The position numbers and the translations under genes are program-made. Under the pieces are notes generated by a model that saw nothing but the letters and a program-made list of their open reading frames with translations, was not told the DNA's origin and searched no databases. From NCBI RefSeq assembly GCF_022370755.2, contig NZ_CP092364.2, forward strand, positions 5,952,001-6,016,000: a stretch of DNA of 64,000 nucleotides, given 5' to 3'. Below, one piece after another: positions 8,410 through 17,052 of the stretch (positions are counted from its first letter, which is position 1; each line of letters opens with the position of its first letter). Source of the stretch: Mycolicibacterium goodii (lineage in GTDB: Bacteria; Actinomycetota; Actinomycetes; Mycobacteriales; Mycobacteriaceae).

Positions 8410-9894
8410 TCAGGTGCCGTAGAGATGCAGCGCGCGGGCGGTTTCGGTGGCCACGTCGCCGGCGAGCGTCGTGATCGGCGGGCCGCCGCGCCGGTGGATG
8501 ACATTCGCGAGGATGATCACGTACGTGTCCGAGCCCGGGTCCATCCACAGGGAGACCCCGGTGAACCCGGTGTGGCCGAAGCTGCCGACGGGAAAGACCG
8601 TGCCGCGCGGACGCGAATGGGCGGTGTCGATGTCCCAGCCGAAGCCACGCAGGTCCTGTCCCTCGATGGCCGGATAGTGCGGGCCGAGCCGCGCGTCGGC
8701 GGCGTTCGCCGCGTCGACCTGTCCCGCATGGTGGCCCGGCTGCTGAGGTGTCGTCATCACTTCCACGGTGGACTGCTGAAGCGGAAAAGCGCTGGGACGG
8801 CCCGCACGTCGATCGAGCAGCGCCTGCGCGAACAGGCCCAGGTCGTGGACCGTCGTGAACACGCCGGCGCTCCCGGCGACCCCACCCATGCGGCGTGCCG
8901 TCGGATCGTGCACGGTTCCACGCAGCGGCAGACCGAAGTGCGGATTGATCCCCGGGGTGTCCTCGTCGAGCGCCGTCGGCGCGATACGCGTGAGCAGATC
9001 GGTGCTCCAGGAACCGGCCGGGCAGTTCTCCTCCCGCGGTCCGTCCGGGTCGAAGACCAGAGCGGTGCCCCGGATCTGGTGTGGGCCACACGCTTTCGCC
9101 GCGGGCAGGTAGTACGTGTCGGACATGCCGAGCGGTGCGAAGACATGCTCGCGCACGTAACGGTCCACGGGTTCCCCGGTGATCTTCTCCACCAGGGCGC
9201 CGAGAATGATGAACCCGATGTCGGAGTAGTGGAACATCGCGCCGGGCTCGAACACCACCCATGCGGCCAGCGCACGCTTGATGCCCTCGGCCTTGTCGGC
9301 CTCGGTCAACCCCCACGGCCCGTCCAGGCTGAGATCACCCGCGATACCTGACGTGTGGGTGAGCAACATGCGCAGCGTCACCCGCGCGCGGCGTGGATCG
9401 TCGGTGGGGTTGAAGTCCGGCAGGTACGTCTGCACGGGCTCGTCGAGGCGGATCTTGCCCTGCTCGTAGAGCTGCAGGACGGCCGTCGTCGTCGCGATGC
9501 TCTTCGTCAGCGACGCCAGGTCGAACAGGGTGTCCTCGGTCATCGGCTCGGCGGGTGCGGGAGCCCCGTCCAAACCCGGTTCGCCGTCGAGCTTGCGGGA
9601 ACCGAACGCCTCGCGGAACACGATCGTGCCCGCGTGCCCGATCTGGACCACCGCACCCGGCAGCCGTCCCGCCCCGACGTCGTCGTCGACGAGTCGGGTG
9701 ACCGCGGAGAAGTCACCCGTCGGCGTGACGGGCGGGGTCACCTGCGTCGGGGACGCGGTCGGCGAGGTCGTGCTCGCCGGAGCCGGGGCATGTGGTGAGG
9801 GTGTGGGCTGACCGCACGATGACGCCGCGACCGCCACAGTACCGACGACTCCGACGGTACAGAGCACCAGAAGGCGCGACCGGGACAGCCTCAC
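8410..9894 (-). CDS. Beta-lactamase-fold serine hydrolase, lipoprotein
   Basis: 494 residues. Residues 1-27 are a lipoprotein signal whose lipobox ends VAASSC, so Cys27 would be acylated outside the membrane. A Pro/Ser/Thr-rich linker follows to about residue 58. The serine beta-lactamase/esterase EstB/PBP-like domain then shows SLTK (catalytic Ser and Lys) at about residue 128, HYSD for the Tyr of the second motif, and GHTGFTG as the third. Members are carboxylesterases, D-aminopeptidases or murein-linked hydrolases; beta-lactam hydrolysis is rarely their main role. It is convergent with the UvrA2-like gene and divergent from the sugar ABC operon. Confidence 0.82.
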   Translation of the reverse strand: MRLSRSRLLVLCTVGVVGTVAVAASSCGQPTPSPHAPAPASTTSPTASPTQVTPPVTPTGDFSAVTRLVDDDVGAGRLPGAVVQIGHAGTIVFREAFGSRKLDGEPGLDGAPAPAEPMTEDTLFDLASLTKSIATTTAVLQLYEQGKIRLDEPVQTYLPDFNPTDDPRRARVTLRMLLTHTSGIAGDLSLDGPWGLTEADKAEGIKRALAAWVVFEPGAMFHYSDIGFIILGALVEKITGEPVDRYVREHVFAPLGMSDTYYLPAAKACGPHQIRGTALVFDPDGPREENCPAGSWSTDLLTRIAPTALDEDTPGINPHFGLPLRGTVHDPTARRMGGVAGSAGVFTTVHDLGLFAQALLDRRAGRPSAFPLQQSTVEVMTTPQQPGHHAGQVDAANAADARLGPHYPAIEGQDLRGFGWDIDTAHSRPRGTVFPVGSFGHTGFTGVSLWMDPGSDTYVIILANVIHRRGGPPITTLAGDVATETARALHLYGT

Positions 9895-10025
9895 CGATCG
9901 ACGGTAACTCGCCGTGCGTAACGCAGTGGCGGCCTCAGGCGCGTTTTTCCGCCGTGGCGTTACATACGGCGCTCCTCGGCTGGCACGAGGCGCTCGACCG
10001 AAAATCTCCGGAAGAAATGTCGCGA

Positions 10026-10049
10026 AAGCGCTTACGCAAGCGCTTGCGT
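10026..10049. promoter_or_regulatory. Tandem LacI-type operators before the sugar ABC operon
   Basis: Two perfect AAGCGCTT palindromes (10026-10033 and 10038-10045) have centres 12 bp apart. The second lies inside a 16-bp perfect palindrome, ACGCAAGCGCTTGCGT (10034-10049). A CG-centred AAGCGCTT core is typical of LacI/GalR operators. The site lies 64 nt before the binding-protein start, and the last gene of the operon encodes a LacI protein, so autoregulation and substrate induction are likely. Confidence 0.72.
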
Positions 10050-10112
10050 GCCCGCTAGTGTGATGCAGAGCACGCGGCGCGCCCGGCGCCGCACCGGGAC
10101 AAGGGAGTCCGT

Positions 10113-11111
10113 ATGTTCAGAAAGGTCACCACAAGCGCGCGCACGGTCGGTGCCGTCCTCATGGCAGGCTCGCTGGTTCTGGGAATGACCGCGTGCGGCG
10201 GGTCGGGTTCCGACAGCGTGAAGGTCGGCCTGATCACCAAGACCGATTCGAACCCCTACTTCGTGAAGCTGCGGGAGGCCGCCCAGGCGCAGGCCGACAA
10301 GGACGGCGCCCAATTGATCGCGGTCGCCGGGGCGTTCGACGGTGACAACGAAGGCCAGGTCACGGCCATCGAGAACATGGTCGGTCAGGGTGTGAAGGGC
10401 ATCCTGATCACCCCGAACTCGTCCACCGGCGTGCTCGACGCGATCAAGAAGGCGCGCGACGCGGGTGTCGTCGTCATCGCACTCGACACCGCCACCGAGC
10501 CCGAGGACGCCGTGGACGCCACCTTCGCGACAGACAACAAGGCCGCAGGCGTCAGCCAGGGCAAGTGGGTCAGGGCGGCTCTGGGCAACACCCCGCCGCA
10601 GGTCGTCATGCTCGACGGGACCCCGGGCGGCACCGTCGACACCTTCCGCCACGACGGATTCCTGGAAGGCTTCGGTCTCACCGAGAACTCGCCGGAGATC
10701 GTCGGTCGGGAGAACACCAACGGCGACCAGACCAAGGCGCAGACCGCCATGGAGAACCTCCTGCAGCGCGCCCCTGGCGTCAACGCGCTCTACACCATCA
10801 ACGAGCCCGCCGCGGCCGGTGCCTACCAGGCGATCCAGTCAGCCGGTCGCGCAGGCCAGATCACCATCGGGTCGATCGACGGAAGTTGCACGGGCGTCGC
10901 GGATGTGAAGTCCGGGAAGATCGGTGCGACGGTCATGCAGTTCCCCGCCAAGATGGCCGAACTCGGGGTGCAGGCCGTGGTCAAGTTCGCCCAGGACGGC
11001 ACCAAGCCCAGCGGCTTCAACGACACGGGGTCCGAACTCATCACCGACCGGCCGATGCCGGGGCTCGAGTCGAAGGACACCGCATGGGGCGAGCAGAACT
11101 GCTGGGGCTGA
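10113..11111 (+). CDS. Sugar ABC transporter substrate-binding lipoprotein (FrcB/RbsB-like)
   Basis: 332 residues. The lipoprotein signal ends GMTAC, placing the acylated Cys near residue 28 on the outer face of the membrane. The mature protein is a periplasmic-binding-protein-1 type (RbsB/FrcB): VGLITKTDSNPYFVKLREAA, then GILITPNSSTGVLDAI, VIALDTATEP, and TINEPAAAGAYQAI with the GSIDGSC hinge. These proteins catch a monosaccharide or polyol for an ABC importer. First gene of a six-gene unit under the LacI operator; AAGGGAG lies 7 nt before ATG. The gene order (binding protein, permease, ATPase, then kinases) resembles the frcBCAK fructose system, but the ligand is not provable from sequence. 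Confidence 0.87.
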   Translation: MFRKVTTSARTVGAVLMAGSLVLGMTACGGSGSDSVKVGLITKTDSNPYFVKLREAAQAQADKDGAQLIAVAGAFDGDNEGQVTAIENMVGQGVKGILITPNSSTGVLDAIKKARDAGVVVIALDTATEPEDAVDATFATDNKAAGVSQGKWVRAALGNTPPQVVMLDGTPGGTVDTFRHDGFLEGFGLTENSPEIVGRENTNGDQTKAQTAMENLLQRAPGVNALYTINEPAAAGAYQAIQSAGRAGQITIGSIDGSCTGVADVKSGKIGATVMQFPAKMAELGVQAVVKFAQDGTKPSGFNDTGSELITDRPMPGLESKDTAWGEQNCWG

Positions 11112-11112
11112 G

Positions 11113-12123
11113 ATGTCCGAAACATCGGTAACGGCCACCGCTCCCGCGACGAGGACACCTTCGCCGGCGAAACGGTTCAACATGGGGACACTCCTGCGTG
11201 AACCGCTGGTCGGCCCGCTCGTGGCATTGGTCATCGCGATCATCGTCTTCAGTTCGATCTCGGACTCGTTCCTCAACCCGCAGAACGTGTCGTTGATCCT
11301 GCAGCAGTCGGTGGTCGTGGGCATCCTCGCCGTCGGCCAGACGCTGATCATCCTGACCGCGGGCATCGATCTCTCGATCGGCGCGGTCGCCGTATTCGGC
11401 ACGATCGTGATGGCACAGGCCGCAGGCCCAGGAGGTCCGTTCCTGGCGCTCGGGGCGACGATGCTGGTGTGCGTGGCGTTCGGTGCGATCAACGGCGGGC
11501 TCGTCACAACCCTGCGGCTGCCGCCGTTCATCGTGACCTTGGGTACCTTCACCGCGATCCTTGCCGGTACCCGACTGCTCGCCGGATCGGAGACCTACCG
11601 TGTGGAGCCGGGGCCGCTCACGTTCCTCGGCACGTCGTTTCGCATCGGATCGTTCTCGACGACCTACGGCGTGGTCGCCATGCTGCTGGTTTATGCAGTC
11701 GTGTGGTACGCGTTGTCCCAAACCGCCTGGGGTAAGCACGTTTACGCTGTCGGCGGAAACCCGCAGGCGTCGAATCTGCTGGGCGTCAAGTCCGGACGGG
11801 TGCTGTTCTCGGTCTACATCGTCACCGGTGTGATCGCCGCGATCGCCGCCTGGGCTGCGCTGGGCCGCATCCCGAATGCCGACCCCAACGCGTACCAGAA
11901 CGCCAACCTCGAGACCATCACGGCGGTGGTCATCGGCGGCACTAGCCTGTTCGGCGGTCGCGGCGGCGTCGGTGGCACGCTCGTGGGCATGCTGATCGTC
12001 GCGGTGCTGCGCAACGGGCTCACCCAGGCCGGCGTTGACAGCCTCTACCAGAACATCGCCACCGGCATCCTCGTGATCGTGGCGGTCGCGGTGGATCAAT
12101 TCGCGCGCAGGAGATCACAATGA
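11113..12123 (+). CDS. Sugar ABC transporter permease (FrcC/RbsC-like)
   Basis: 336 residues with about ten hydrophobic segments, matching the BPD_transp_2 family (RbsC/FrcC). Diagnostic stretches are QSVVVGILAVGQTLIILTAG, DLSIGAVAV, the GGLVTTLRLPPFIVTLGTF segment typical of ribose/fructose permeases, and TAVVIGGTSLFGGRGGVGGT near the C-terminus. It forms the membrane channel of the importer. I start at ATG 11113, one base after the binding-protein stop; a longer frame to 10924 only overlaps that gene. It overlaps the ATPase gene by 4 bp (ATGA), which suggests translational coupling. Confidence 0.9.
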   Translation: MSETSVTATAPATRTPSPAKRFNMGTLLREPLVGPLVALVIAIIVFSSISDSFLNPQNVSLILQQSVVVGILAVGQTLIILTAGIDLSIGAVAVFGTIVMAQAAGPGGPFLALGATMLVCVAFGAINGGLVTTLRLPPFIVTLGTFTAILAGTRLLAGSETYRVEPGPLTFLGTSFRIGSFSTTYGVVAMLLVYAVVWYALSQTAWGKHVYAVGGNPQASNLLGVKSGRVLFSVYIVTGVIAAIAAWAALGRIPNADPNAYQNANLETITAVVIGGTSLFGGRGGVGGTLVGMLIVAVLRNGLTQAGVDSLYQNIATGILVIVAVAVDQFARRRSQ

Positions 12124-12914
12124 CGACCACCACGAGCGGCGCACCCGTCCTCGAAGCACGCGGACTCGTCAAGAGGTACGGCAACGTGACCGCGATCAAC
12201 GGCGCCGACTTCGAACTGCGCGCCGGTGAGGTGCTTGCGGTCGTCGGGGACAACGGCGCCGGAAAGTCCAGTCTCATCAAAGCTCTGGCGGGCGCGATCG
12301 TCCCCGATTCGGGACAGATCCTGATGAACGGTGTGCCCGTATCCTTCCGCAACACCCGCGACGCTCGAGCGGCCGGGATCGAGACGGTCTATCAGGACCT
12401 CGCGGTCGTACCGGCCCTCGACATCGCGTCGAACCTGTATCTCGGACGTGAGATCCGGCGAAAAGGCATCGCAGGCAGGCTGTTCCGCCGGTTGGACATG
12501 CCCGGGATGCGGCAGGATGCCGCACAGCACCTCGCGGACCTCAAGATCGGCATCAAGTCGGTGGGTCAGGCCGTGGAGACGCTGTCCGGCGGGCAGCGTC
12601 AAGGTGTGGCGGTGGCGCGTGCGGCCGCGTTCGGTCGTGGCGTGATCATCATGGACGAGCCGACCGCGGCCCTCGGCGTACGGGAATCCGGTCAGGTCAT
12701 CGACCTGATCAAGTCGATTCGAGACCGCGGCATCCCGGTGGTGCTCATCAGCCACGACATGCCGCACGTCTTCGAGGTGTCCGACCGGATCCACATCCAC
12801 CGACTCGGGCAGCGTGCCGGAGTCGTCGACCCGAAGAAGCGCTCGATGTCAGAGGTCGTCGCGCTCATGACCGGTGCGGAGGAGCCGACCGATGAGGAAC
12901 GCGCCGGTCTCTGA
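12120..12914 (+). CDS. Sugar ABC transporter ATPase (FrcA-like, single domain)
   Basis: 264 residues, one nucleotide-binding domain. Walker A is GDNGAGKSSLIKAL, the Q-loop region is VYQDLAVVPALD, the signature is LSGGQRQGVAVARA, Walker B is VIIMDEPTAAL and the switch His is in LISHDMPHV. Most ribose/xylose importers use a duplicated ATPase of about 500 residues, whereas the fructose type (FrcA) uses a single domain as seen here. This supports an FrcBCA-like importer. The 3' end overlaps the following PfkB gene by 23 bp. Confidence 0.9.
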   Translation: MTTTTSGAPVLEARGLVKRYGNVTAINGADFELRAGEVLAVVGDNGAGKSSLIKALAGAIVPDSGQILMNGVPVSFRNTRDARAAGIETVYQDLAVVPALDIASNLYLGREIRRKGIAGRLFRRLDMPGMRQDAAQHLADLKIGIKSVGQAVETLSGGQRQGVAVARAAAFGRGVIIMDEPTAALGVRESGQVIDLIKSIRDRGIPVVLISHDMPHVFEVSDRIHIHRLGQRAGVVDPKKRSMSEVVALMTGAEEPTDEERAGL

Positions 12915-13824
12915 GGAGGCCCCGGTCGGGATCTTCGTCGGGTTGGCGACGCTCGACGTGATCCACCGCATCGCCGAACCGCCTGCGGTGAACGAGAAGA
13001 TCACCTCGACCGCACAGTTCGTCGCCGCGGGTGGCCCTGCGGCAAATGCCGCCGTCACGTTCGCCGCGCTGGGCGGGCAGGCGGTACTGGTGACCGCCCT
13101 CGGCGACGATCCGGTTGCTGATCTGATCCGCGCCGACCTGGCTGCGCACGACGTCCGCGTCGTCGACACGGCCGCCGGGACGACGCGAACGGTTCCCGTG
13201 TCCTGCGTCTCGGTCGTCGAATCCACCGGCGACCGGTCGGTCGTCTCGGCCGACGCAGTGACCTCAGACGCATCGCCGCCCGACGACCTCGCCGACGTCG
13301 TGGCTCGCGCCGATGTGGTGCTCGTCGACGGTCATCACCCGGTGATGGCCCGTGCTGCCGTCCGGCTTGCGGCCGAACGCGGGATCCCCGTCGTCGTCGA
13401 CGCGGGACGGTGGAAACCGGTGATGGCCGACCTCGTCCCTTTTGTCTCGGACATGGTGTGTTCCGGCGACTTCCGCACACCCGGCGCCGACACCTCGGAG
13501 ATCACGGCCGCAGCGCTGCTCGGCGAAGGCGTTGGCACCGTGGTCATCACCCACGGCGGCGACGCCGTCACGTGGTGGGCCGGTGGCGAATACGGTGCCG
13601 TTCCGGTGCCCGAGGTGACGGTCGTCGACACCCTGGGTGCCGGTGACGCCTTCCACGGGGCTTATTCCTACTATTCGACCCGGCCCGACGGCGGAGTTGC
13701 CGATCGCATCGATCGCTCGTCACGCGTGGCGGCACTACGGTGTTCGGTGATCGGGCCACGGGCGTGGCTGAGCAAACTCCCCGGCCGACCGGCCGGAGTG
13801 CAGATTCGAAAGCGAGAACGGTGA
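12892..13824 (+). CDS. PfkB-family carbohydrate kinase
   Basis: 310 residues of the ribokinase/PfkB family. FVAAGGPAANAAVTFAALGG is the N-terminal GG substrate motif, and VVDTLGAGDAFHGAY near residue 250 is the intact DTxGAGD motif with the catalytic Asp. SGDFRTPGADTSE stands where N-x-x-E metal-site residues are usual. It should phosphorylate the imported sugar or its derivative in the cytoplasm. I take ATG 12892, preceded by GGAGGAG, instead of the longer frame; it then overlaps the ATPase gene by 23 bp. Its stop overlaps the next start by 4 bp (GTGA). Confidence 0.84.
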   Translation: MRNAPVSEEAPVGIFVGLATLDVIHRIAEPPAVNEKITSTAQFVAAGGPAANAAVTFAALGGQAVLVTALGDDPVADLIRADLAAHDVRVVDTAAGTTRTVPVSCVSVVESTGDRSVVSADAVTSDASPPDDLADVVARADVVLVDGHHPVMARAAVRLAAERGIPVVVDAGRWKPVMADLVPFVSDMVCSGDFRTPGADTSEITAAALLGEGVGTVVITHGGDAVTWWAGGEYGAVPVPEVTVVDTLGAGDAFHGAYSYYSTRPDGGVADRIDRSSRVAALRCSVIGPRAWLSKLPGRPAGVQIRKRER

Positions 13825-14471
13825 CCAACGTGCAGGACGTGCAGGAGGCCACACTGGACCAGCTGGTCGAGTGGGCGAAAGCACTCGTCGTCCCAGGCGA
13901 ACGCCGCATCCTGGGCCTCACCGGAGCGCCGGCGGCCGGGAAGTCCACCGTCGCCGAACAACTCGTCGCCGCGCTGGGACCCGACACGGCCGTCCTCGTC
14001 CCGATGGATGGTTTCCACCTCGCCAACGAGGTCCTGATCGACCTCGGCCGCCGCGACCGCAAGGGCGCCCACGACACCTTCGACGACGGCGGATACGCTC
14101 GGCTGATCGCGACCCTGAGGGCGCAGCGCATCGGCGAGCCGGTCCTGTACGCACCGCGCTTCCACCGCGAGATCGAGGAGTCGATCGCGTCGTCGATTCC
14201 GGTCCACTCCACGGTCCCGCTGGTTGTCACCGAGGGCAATTACCTTCTGCTGGACCGTGATGCGTGGCCCACGGCACGCGCGTGCATCGATGAGGTGTGG
14301 TTCCTGGCGCTCGACACCGACGTCCGCCACGACCGGCTGCGGCGCCGCCACGAGGCGTTCGGGAAATCCCCGGAGGACGCCGCGCGCTGGGCCCTCGGAC
14401 CCGACGAGCGCAACGCCCAGTTGATCGAGTCGACCGCAGGTCGCGCGGACCGGATCGTGCGTGTGTCGTGA
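13821..14471 (+). CDS. FrcK-like P-loop kinase (uridine kinase/pantothenate kinase fold)
   Basis: 216 residues. The P-loop is GLTGAPAAGKSTVAEQL near residue 35. PMDGFHLANEVL carries the Asp-Gly-Phe-His block shared with phosphoribulokinase/uridine kinase and CoaA. VVTEGNYLLL is the Walker-B-like strand, and RLRRRHEAFGK is the Arg-rich lid. This is the protein usually called fructose transport system kinase FrcK; its true substrate is not known to me. The GTG start overlaps the PfkB stop. Presence of two unrelated kinases in one uptake operon suggests two phosphorylation steps or two substrates. Confidence 0.78.
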   Translation: MTNVQDVQEATLDQLVEWAKALVVPGERRILGLTGAPAAGKSTVAEQLVAALGPDTAVLVPMDGFHLANEVLIDLGRRDRKGAHDTFDDGGYARLIATLRAQRIGEPVLYAPRFHREIEESIASSIPVHSTVPLVVTEGNYLLLDRDAWPTARACIDEVWFLALDTDVRHDRLRRRHEAFGKSPEDAARWALGPDERNAQLIESTAGRADRIVRVS

Positions 14472-15466
14472 CCACGATGGATGACGTGGCGCGCCTCGCT
14501 GGCGTCTCGACATCCACGGTGTCGCATGTGCTCAACGGCACCCGCAAGGTCAACGACGAGACCCGGTTGCGCGTCGAGGAGGCGATCGAGAAAACCGGGT
14601 ACCGGCGCAACGTCGTCGCGCGGGCGCTCGCCGCCGGCCGAACGAACACGATCGGGCTCTCGATCTCCGCGTTGACCAACCCGTACTTCGGGAGCCTGGT
14701 CCACGCCGTGGAACGGGCGCTGTCCGACGCCGGGTATGTGCTGATCGTGGGTGATTCCCACGACGAAGCGGAGTCGGAGAAGCGGGTGGTCGATTCGCTT
14801 CTCGGCCGCAAGGTCGACGGTATGATCGTCGCGCCCGCGGCCGGCTCCGCACAGGCAAGCCTCCCCGAGATCGCGCGTGCCCGAACACCTCTGGTGCTCA
14901 TCGACCGCGGCGCCGATATCGAAAGCGATCAGGTCGGTCCGGAGAACATCGAGTCGGCCCGCGCGTTGACCGAGCATCTGCTCGATATCGGGCACCGGCG
15001 CATCGCCGTGGTGCGAGGCCTGGCCGGGATCTCCTCCACCACAGAGCGATTCGACGGTTACCGCTCGGCACTGGCCCACCGCGGAATCGCACTCGACCCG
15101 GACCTGATCGTCGACGGCGAATCCAACACCGACGCCGCCGAACGCGGCGTGCACGCGCTGATGTCGGGAACGAACCGACCGACCGCGCTGGTGTCGATGA
15201 ACAACGCCATGACCATCGGCACCCTCAAGGCGATCCGCCGTCTGGGCCTGACGATCCCGGCGGACGTCGCCTTCGTCTGCTACGACGACTTCGAATGGTC
15301 GGACCTGTTCGAGCCCAAGCTCACCGCGGCAGCACAAGATGTCGAGACCATCGGTGCCACCGCGGTAGAACTGCTGTTGCGCCGCATCCAGGGCGACGAG
15401 AGCGCACCCCAACACATTCGGGTGCCGACGACGTTGCATCACCGCAATTCGTGTGGGTGCACCTGA
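14468..15466 (+). CDS. LacI-family transcriptional regulator of the ABC operon
   Basis: 332 residues. The N-terminal helix-turn-helix reads MDDVARLAGVSTSTVSHVLN followed by GTRKVNDETR, the LacI DNA-binding signature with hinge helix. Residues 60-325 form a type-1 binding-protein-like sensor domain, with NPYFGSLVHAVE, LVLIDRGADI and PADVAFVCYDDFEWSDLF. It overlaps the previous gene by 4 bp (GTGA), so it is expressed with the operon it presumably represses. The tandem AAGCGCTT operator at 10026-10049 is its likely target. Translation could also begin at ATG 14477. Confidence 0.9.
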   Translation: MTTMDDVARLAGVSTSTVSHVLNGTRKVNDETRLRVEEAIEKTGYRRNVVARALAAGRTNTIGLSISALTNPYFGSLVHAVERALSDAGYVLIVGDSHDEAESEKRVVDSLLGRKVDGMIVAPAAGSAQASLPEIARARTPLVLIDRGADIESDQVGPENIESARALTEHLLDIGHRRIAVVRGLAGISSTTERFDGYRSALAHRGIALDPDLIVDGESNTDAAERGVHALMSGTNRPTALVSMNNAMTIGTLKAIRRLGLTIPADVAFVCYDDFEWSDLFEPKLTAAAQDVETIGATAVELLLRRIQGDESAPQHIRVPTTLHHRNSCGCT

Positions 15467-15585
15467 AGGGCCGGACCCGCGATCCACCCTGATGACGGGC
15501 GAGCATTCCCGCTGACCTGTGCACACCACGACCGGTCGACTCAGGGAGTGAGTTCACCGGTTGATGGCGACCGGGCGTGGGTGAA

Positions 15586-16986
15586 TCAGCTGGCGATCAG
15601 GTAGACCGCCGAAGCCAGCACGAACGACATGAACCCGATGGCGGTGGCGACCACGGTCCACGTCTTCAACGTGGTGATCGTGTCGAAACCGCAGAATCGG
15701 CCGATCAGCCAGAAACCCGAATCGTTGACGTGCGAGAAGGTGATCGAACCCGCCGCGATGCCGACCACGACCGCCGCCAGCGCGACACTGCCGAGGTTCA
15801 TCTCCATGACGGCCGGGGCCATGATCGACCCCGTGGTGGTGGCCGCCACTGTGGCCGACCCCTGCGCGACGCGGAAGGCGATCGCGATGAGGAAGCCCGC
15901 GAGAATGACCGGCAGGCCGAGCGCGTCGAGTCCGTCCGCGAGGGTCTTGCCGATCCCGGTCTCGGTGAGGACGCGGCCGAAGGCACCACCCGCACCGGTG
16001 ATCAGGATGATCGAACACACCGGTGCCAGCGCGTCGTCGACAAGGTTCTCCAGCAGCCCGCCGATCGGTTCGCCGCGGCGCCGACGCGGCCGGATGTACA
16101 GCAACACCATGGCCAGCAGGACGCTGATCAGCAACGCCATCGAGGTCGTGCCGATCAGACGCGAAAGCTGGTACGCGATATTGTCTTTCGTCACCGCGCC
16201 GTCTGCCTCGAGGGTCGAGAACACCGTGTTGAAGAAGATCAACGCCAACGGCAGCAGCAGGACGAAGATCACGGTCCAGAACCCTGGCCGCTCGTCTTCC
16301 GGATAGTCCTTGGGCTCACCGAGCAGCGACGGCACCGGCATGTTCGGGTAGCGCTTGGCGATGATCAGGCTGAGCCGGTATCCCGCGAGATACCACGTCG
16401 GCAGGCCGACGAGCAGCGCCACGATCACCACCATGCCGACGTCGGCGCCCATCACCGTCGCCGCGGCCGTCGGGCCGGGGTGCGGTGGGGTCAGCGCGTG
16501 CATCATCAGGAACGCGCCGATGGACGGCAGCACGTACAGCATGAAGGATCCGCCGAGGCGCCGGGCCACCGTGTAGATGATCGGCAGCATCACGATGAAG
16601 CCGGCGTCGAGGAAGATCGGGAACGCGTAGAACAGCGAGGCCACGGCGAGCGCGAGCGGTGCCTTGCGCTCGCCGAACCGGTCGAGCATCTTCTCGGCGA
16701 GAACCTGTGCGCCGCCCGTCATCTCGACGAGCCGCCCGAGAACGGCGCCGAACCCCACGAGTAGTGCGACCGTACCGACGGTGTTGCTGAAACCGGCGAT
16801 GACGACGTCGATGACATCGCCCATGCTGATGCCTGCGGCGAGGCCGGTCAGCACGCTGACGACGATCAACGAGAAGAAGGCGTGGAGCCTGACCTTGATG
16901 ATCAGGAAGAGCAGAACCGCGATGGCGACAAGCGCAATGACGATCAGCAGAGCGGCAGGCCGCTCCGCGAGGGCGATCTCGTCCAT
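15586..16986 (-). CDS. GntP-family sugar-acid permease
   Basis: 466 residues with 12 or more hydrophobic helices. The protein matches the gluconate:H+ symporter (GntP) family: IKVRLHAFFSLIVVS, GFGAVLGRLVEMTGGAQVLA, FLDAGFIVMLPI, MMHALTPPHPGPTAAA and HVNDSGFWLIGRF, all hallmarks of the family. Members import aldonic acids such as gluconate, idonate or glycerate. It is the third gene of a minus-strand unit behind a TIM-barrel enzyme and an oxidoreductase, and a stem-loop sits between it and the oxidoreductase. Being the only transporter in this locus, it points to an acid as the substrate. Confidence 0.9.
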   Translation of the reverse strand: MDEIALAERPAALLIVIALVAIAVLLFLIIKVRLHAFFSLIVVSVLTGLAAGISMGDVIDVVIAGFSNTVGTVALLVGFGAVLGRLVEMTGGAQVLAEKMLDRFGERKAPLALAVASLFYAFPIFLDAGFIVMLPIIYTVARRLGGSFMLYVLPSIGAFLMMHALTPPHPGPTAAATVMGADVGMVVIVALLVGLPTWYLAGYRLSLIIAKRYPNMPVPSLLGEPKDYPEDERPGFWTVIFVLLLPLALIFFNTVFSTLEADGAVTKDNIAYQLSRLIGTTSMALLISVLLAMVLLYIRPRRRRGEPIGGLLENLVDDALAPVCSIILITGAGGAFGRVLTETGIGKTLADGLDALGLPVILAGFLIAIAFRVAQGSATVAATTTGSIMAPAVMEMNLGSVALAAVVVGIAAGSITFSHVNDSGFWLIGRFCGFDTITTLKTWTVVATAIGFMSFVLASAVYLIAS

Positions 16987-17016
16987 GGGGACCCTTCAGT
17001 TTTGGTGAGCGGGAGG

Positions 17017-17041
17017 TCGGCCGTCACCGAAAGACGGCCGA
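17017..17041 (-). terminator. Stem-loop between oxidoreductase and GntP genes
   Basis: A 9-bp perfect stem (TCGGCCGTC with GACGGCCGA) closes a 7-nt loop in the 66-nt gap between the dehydrogenase stop and the gntP start. There is no U-run. It may be a partial terminator or an mRNA-processing/stability element that lowers permease expression relative to the upstream enzymes. Confidence 0.45.
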
Positions 17042-17052
17042 TGAAACGATGG

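Noticed and set aside
15577..16764. A 395-codon plus-strand frame over gntP
   Set aside because: Its product is dominated by Arg, Asp and His, typical of antisense frames to a hydrophobic membrane protein.
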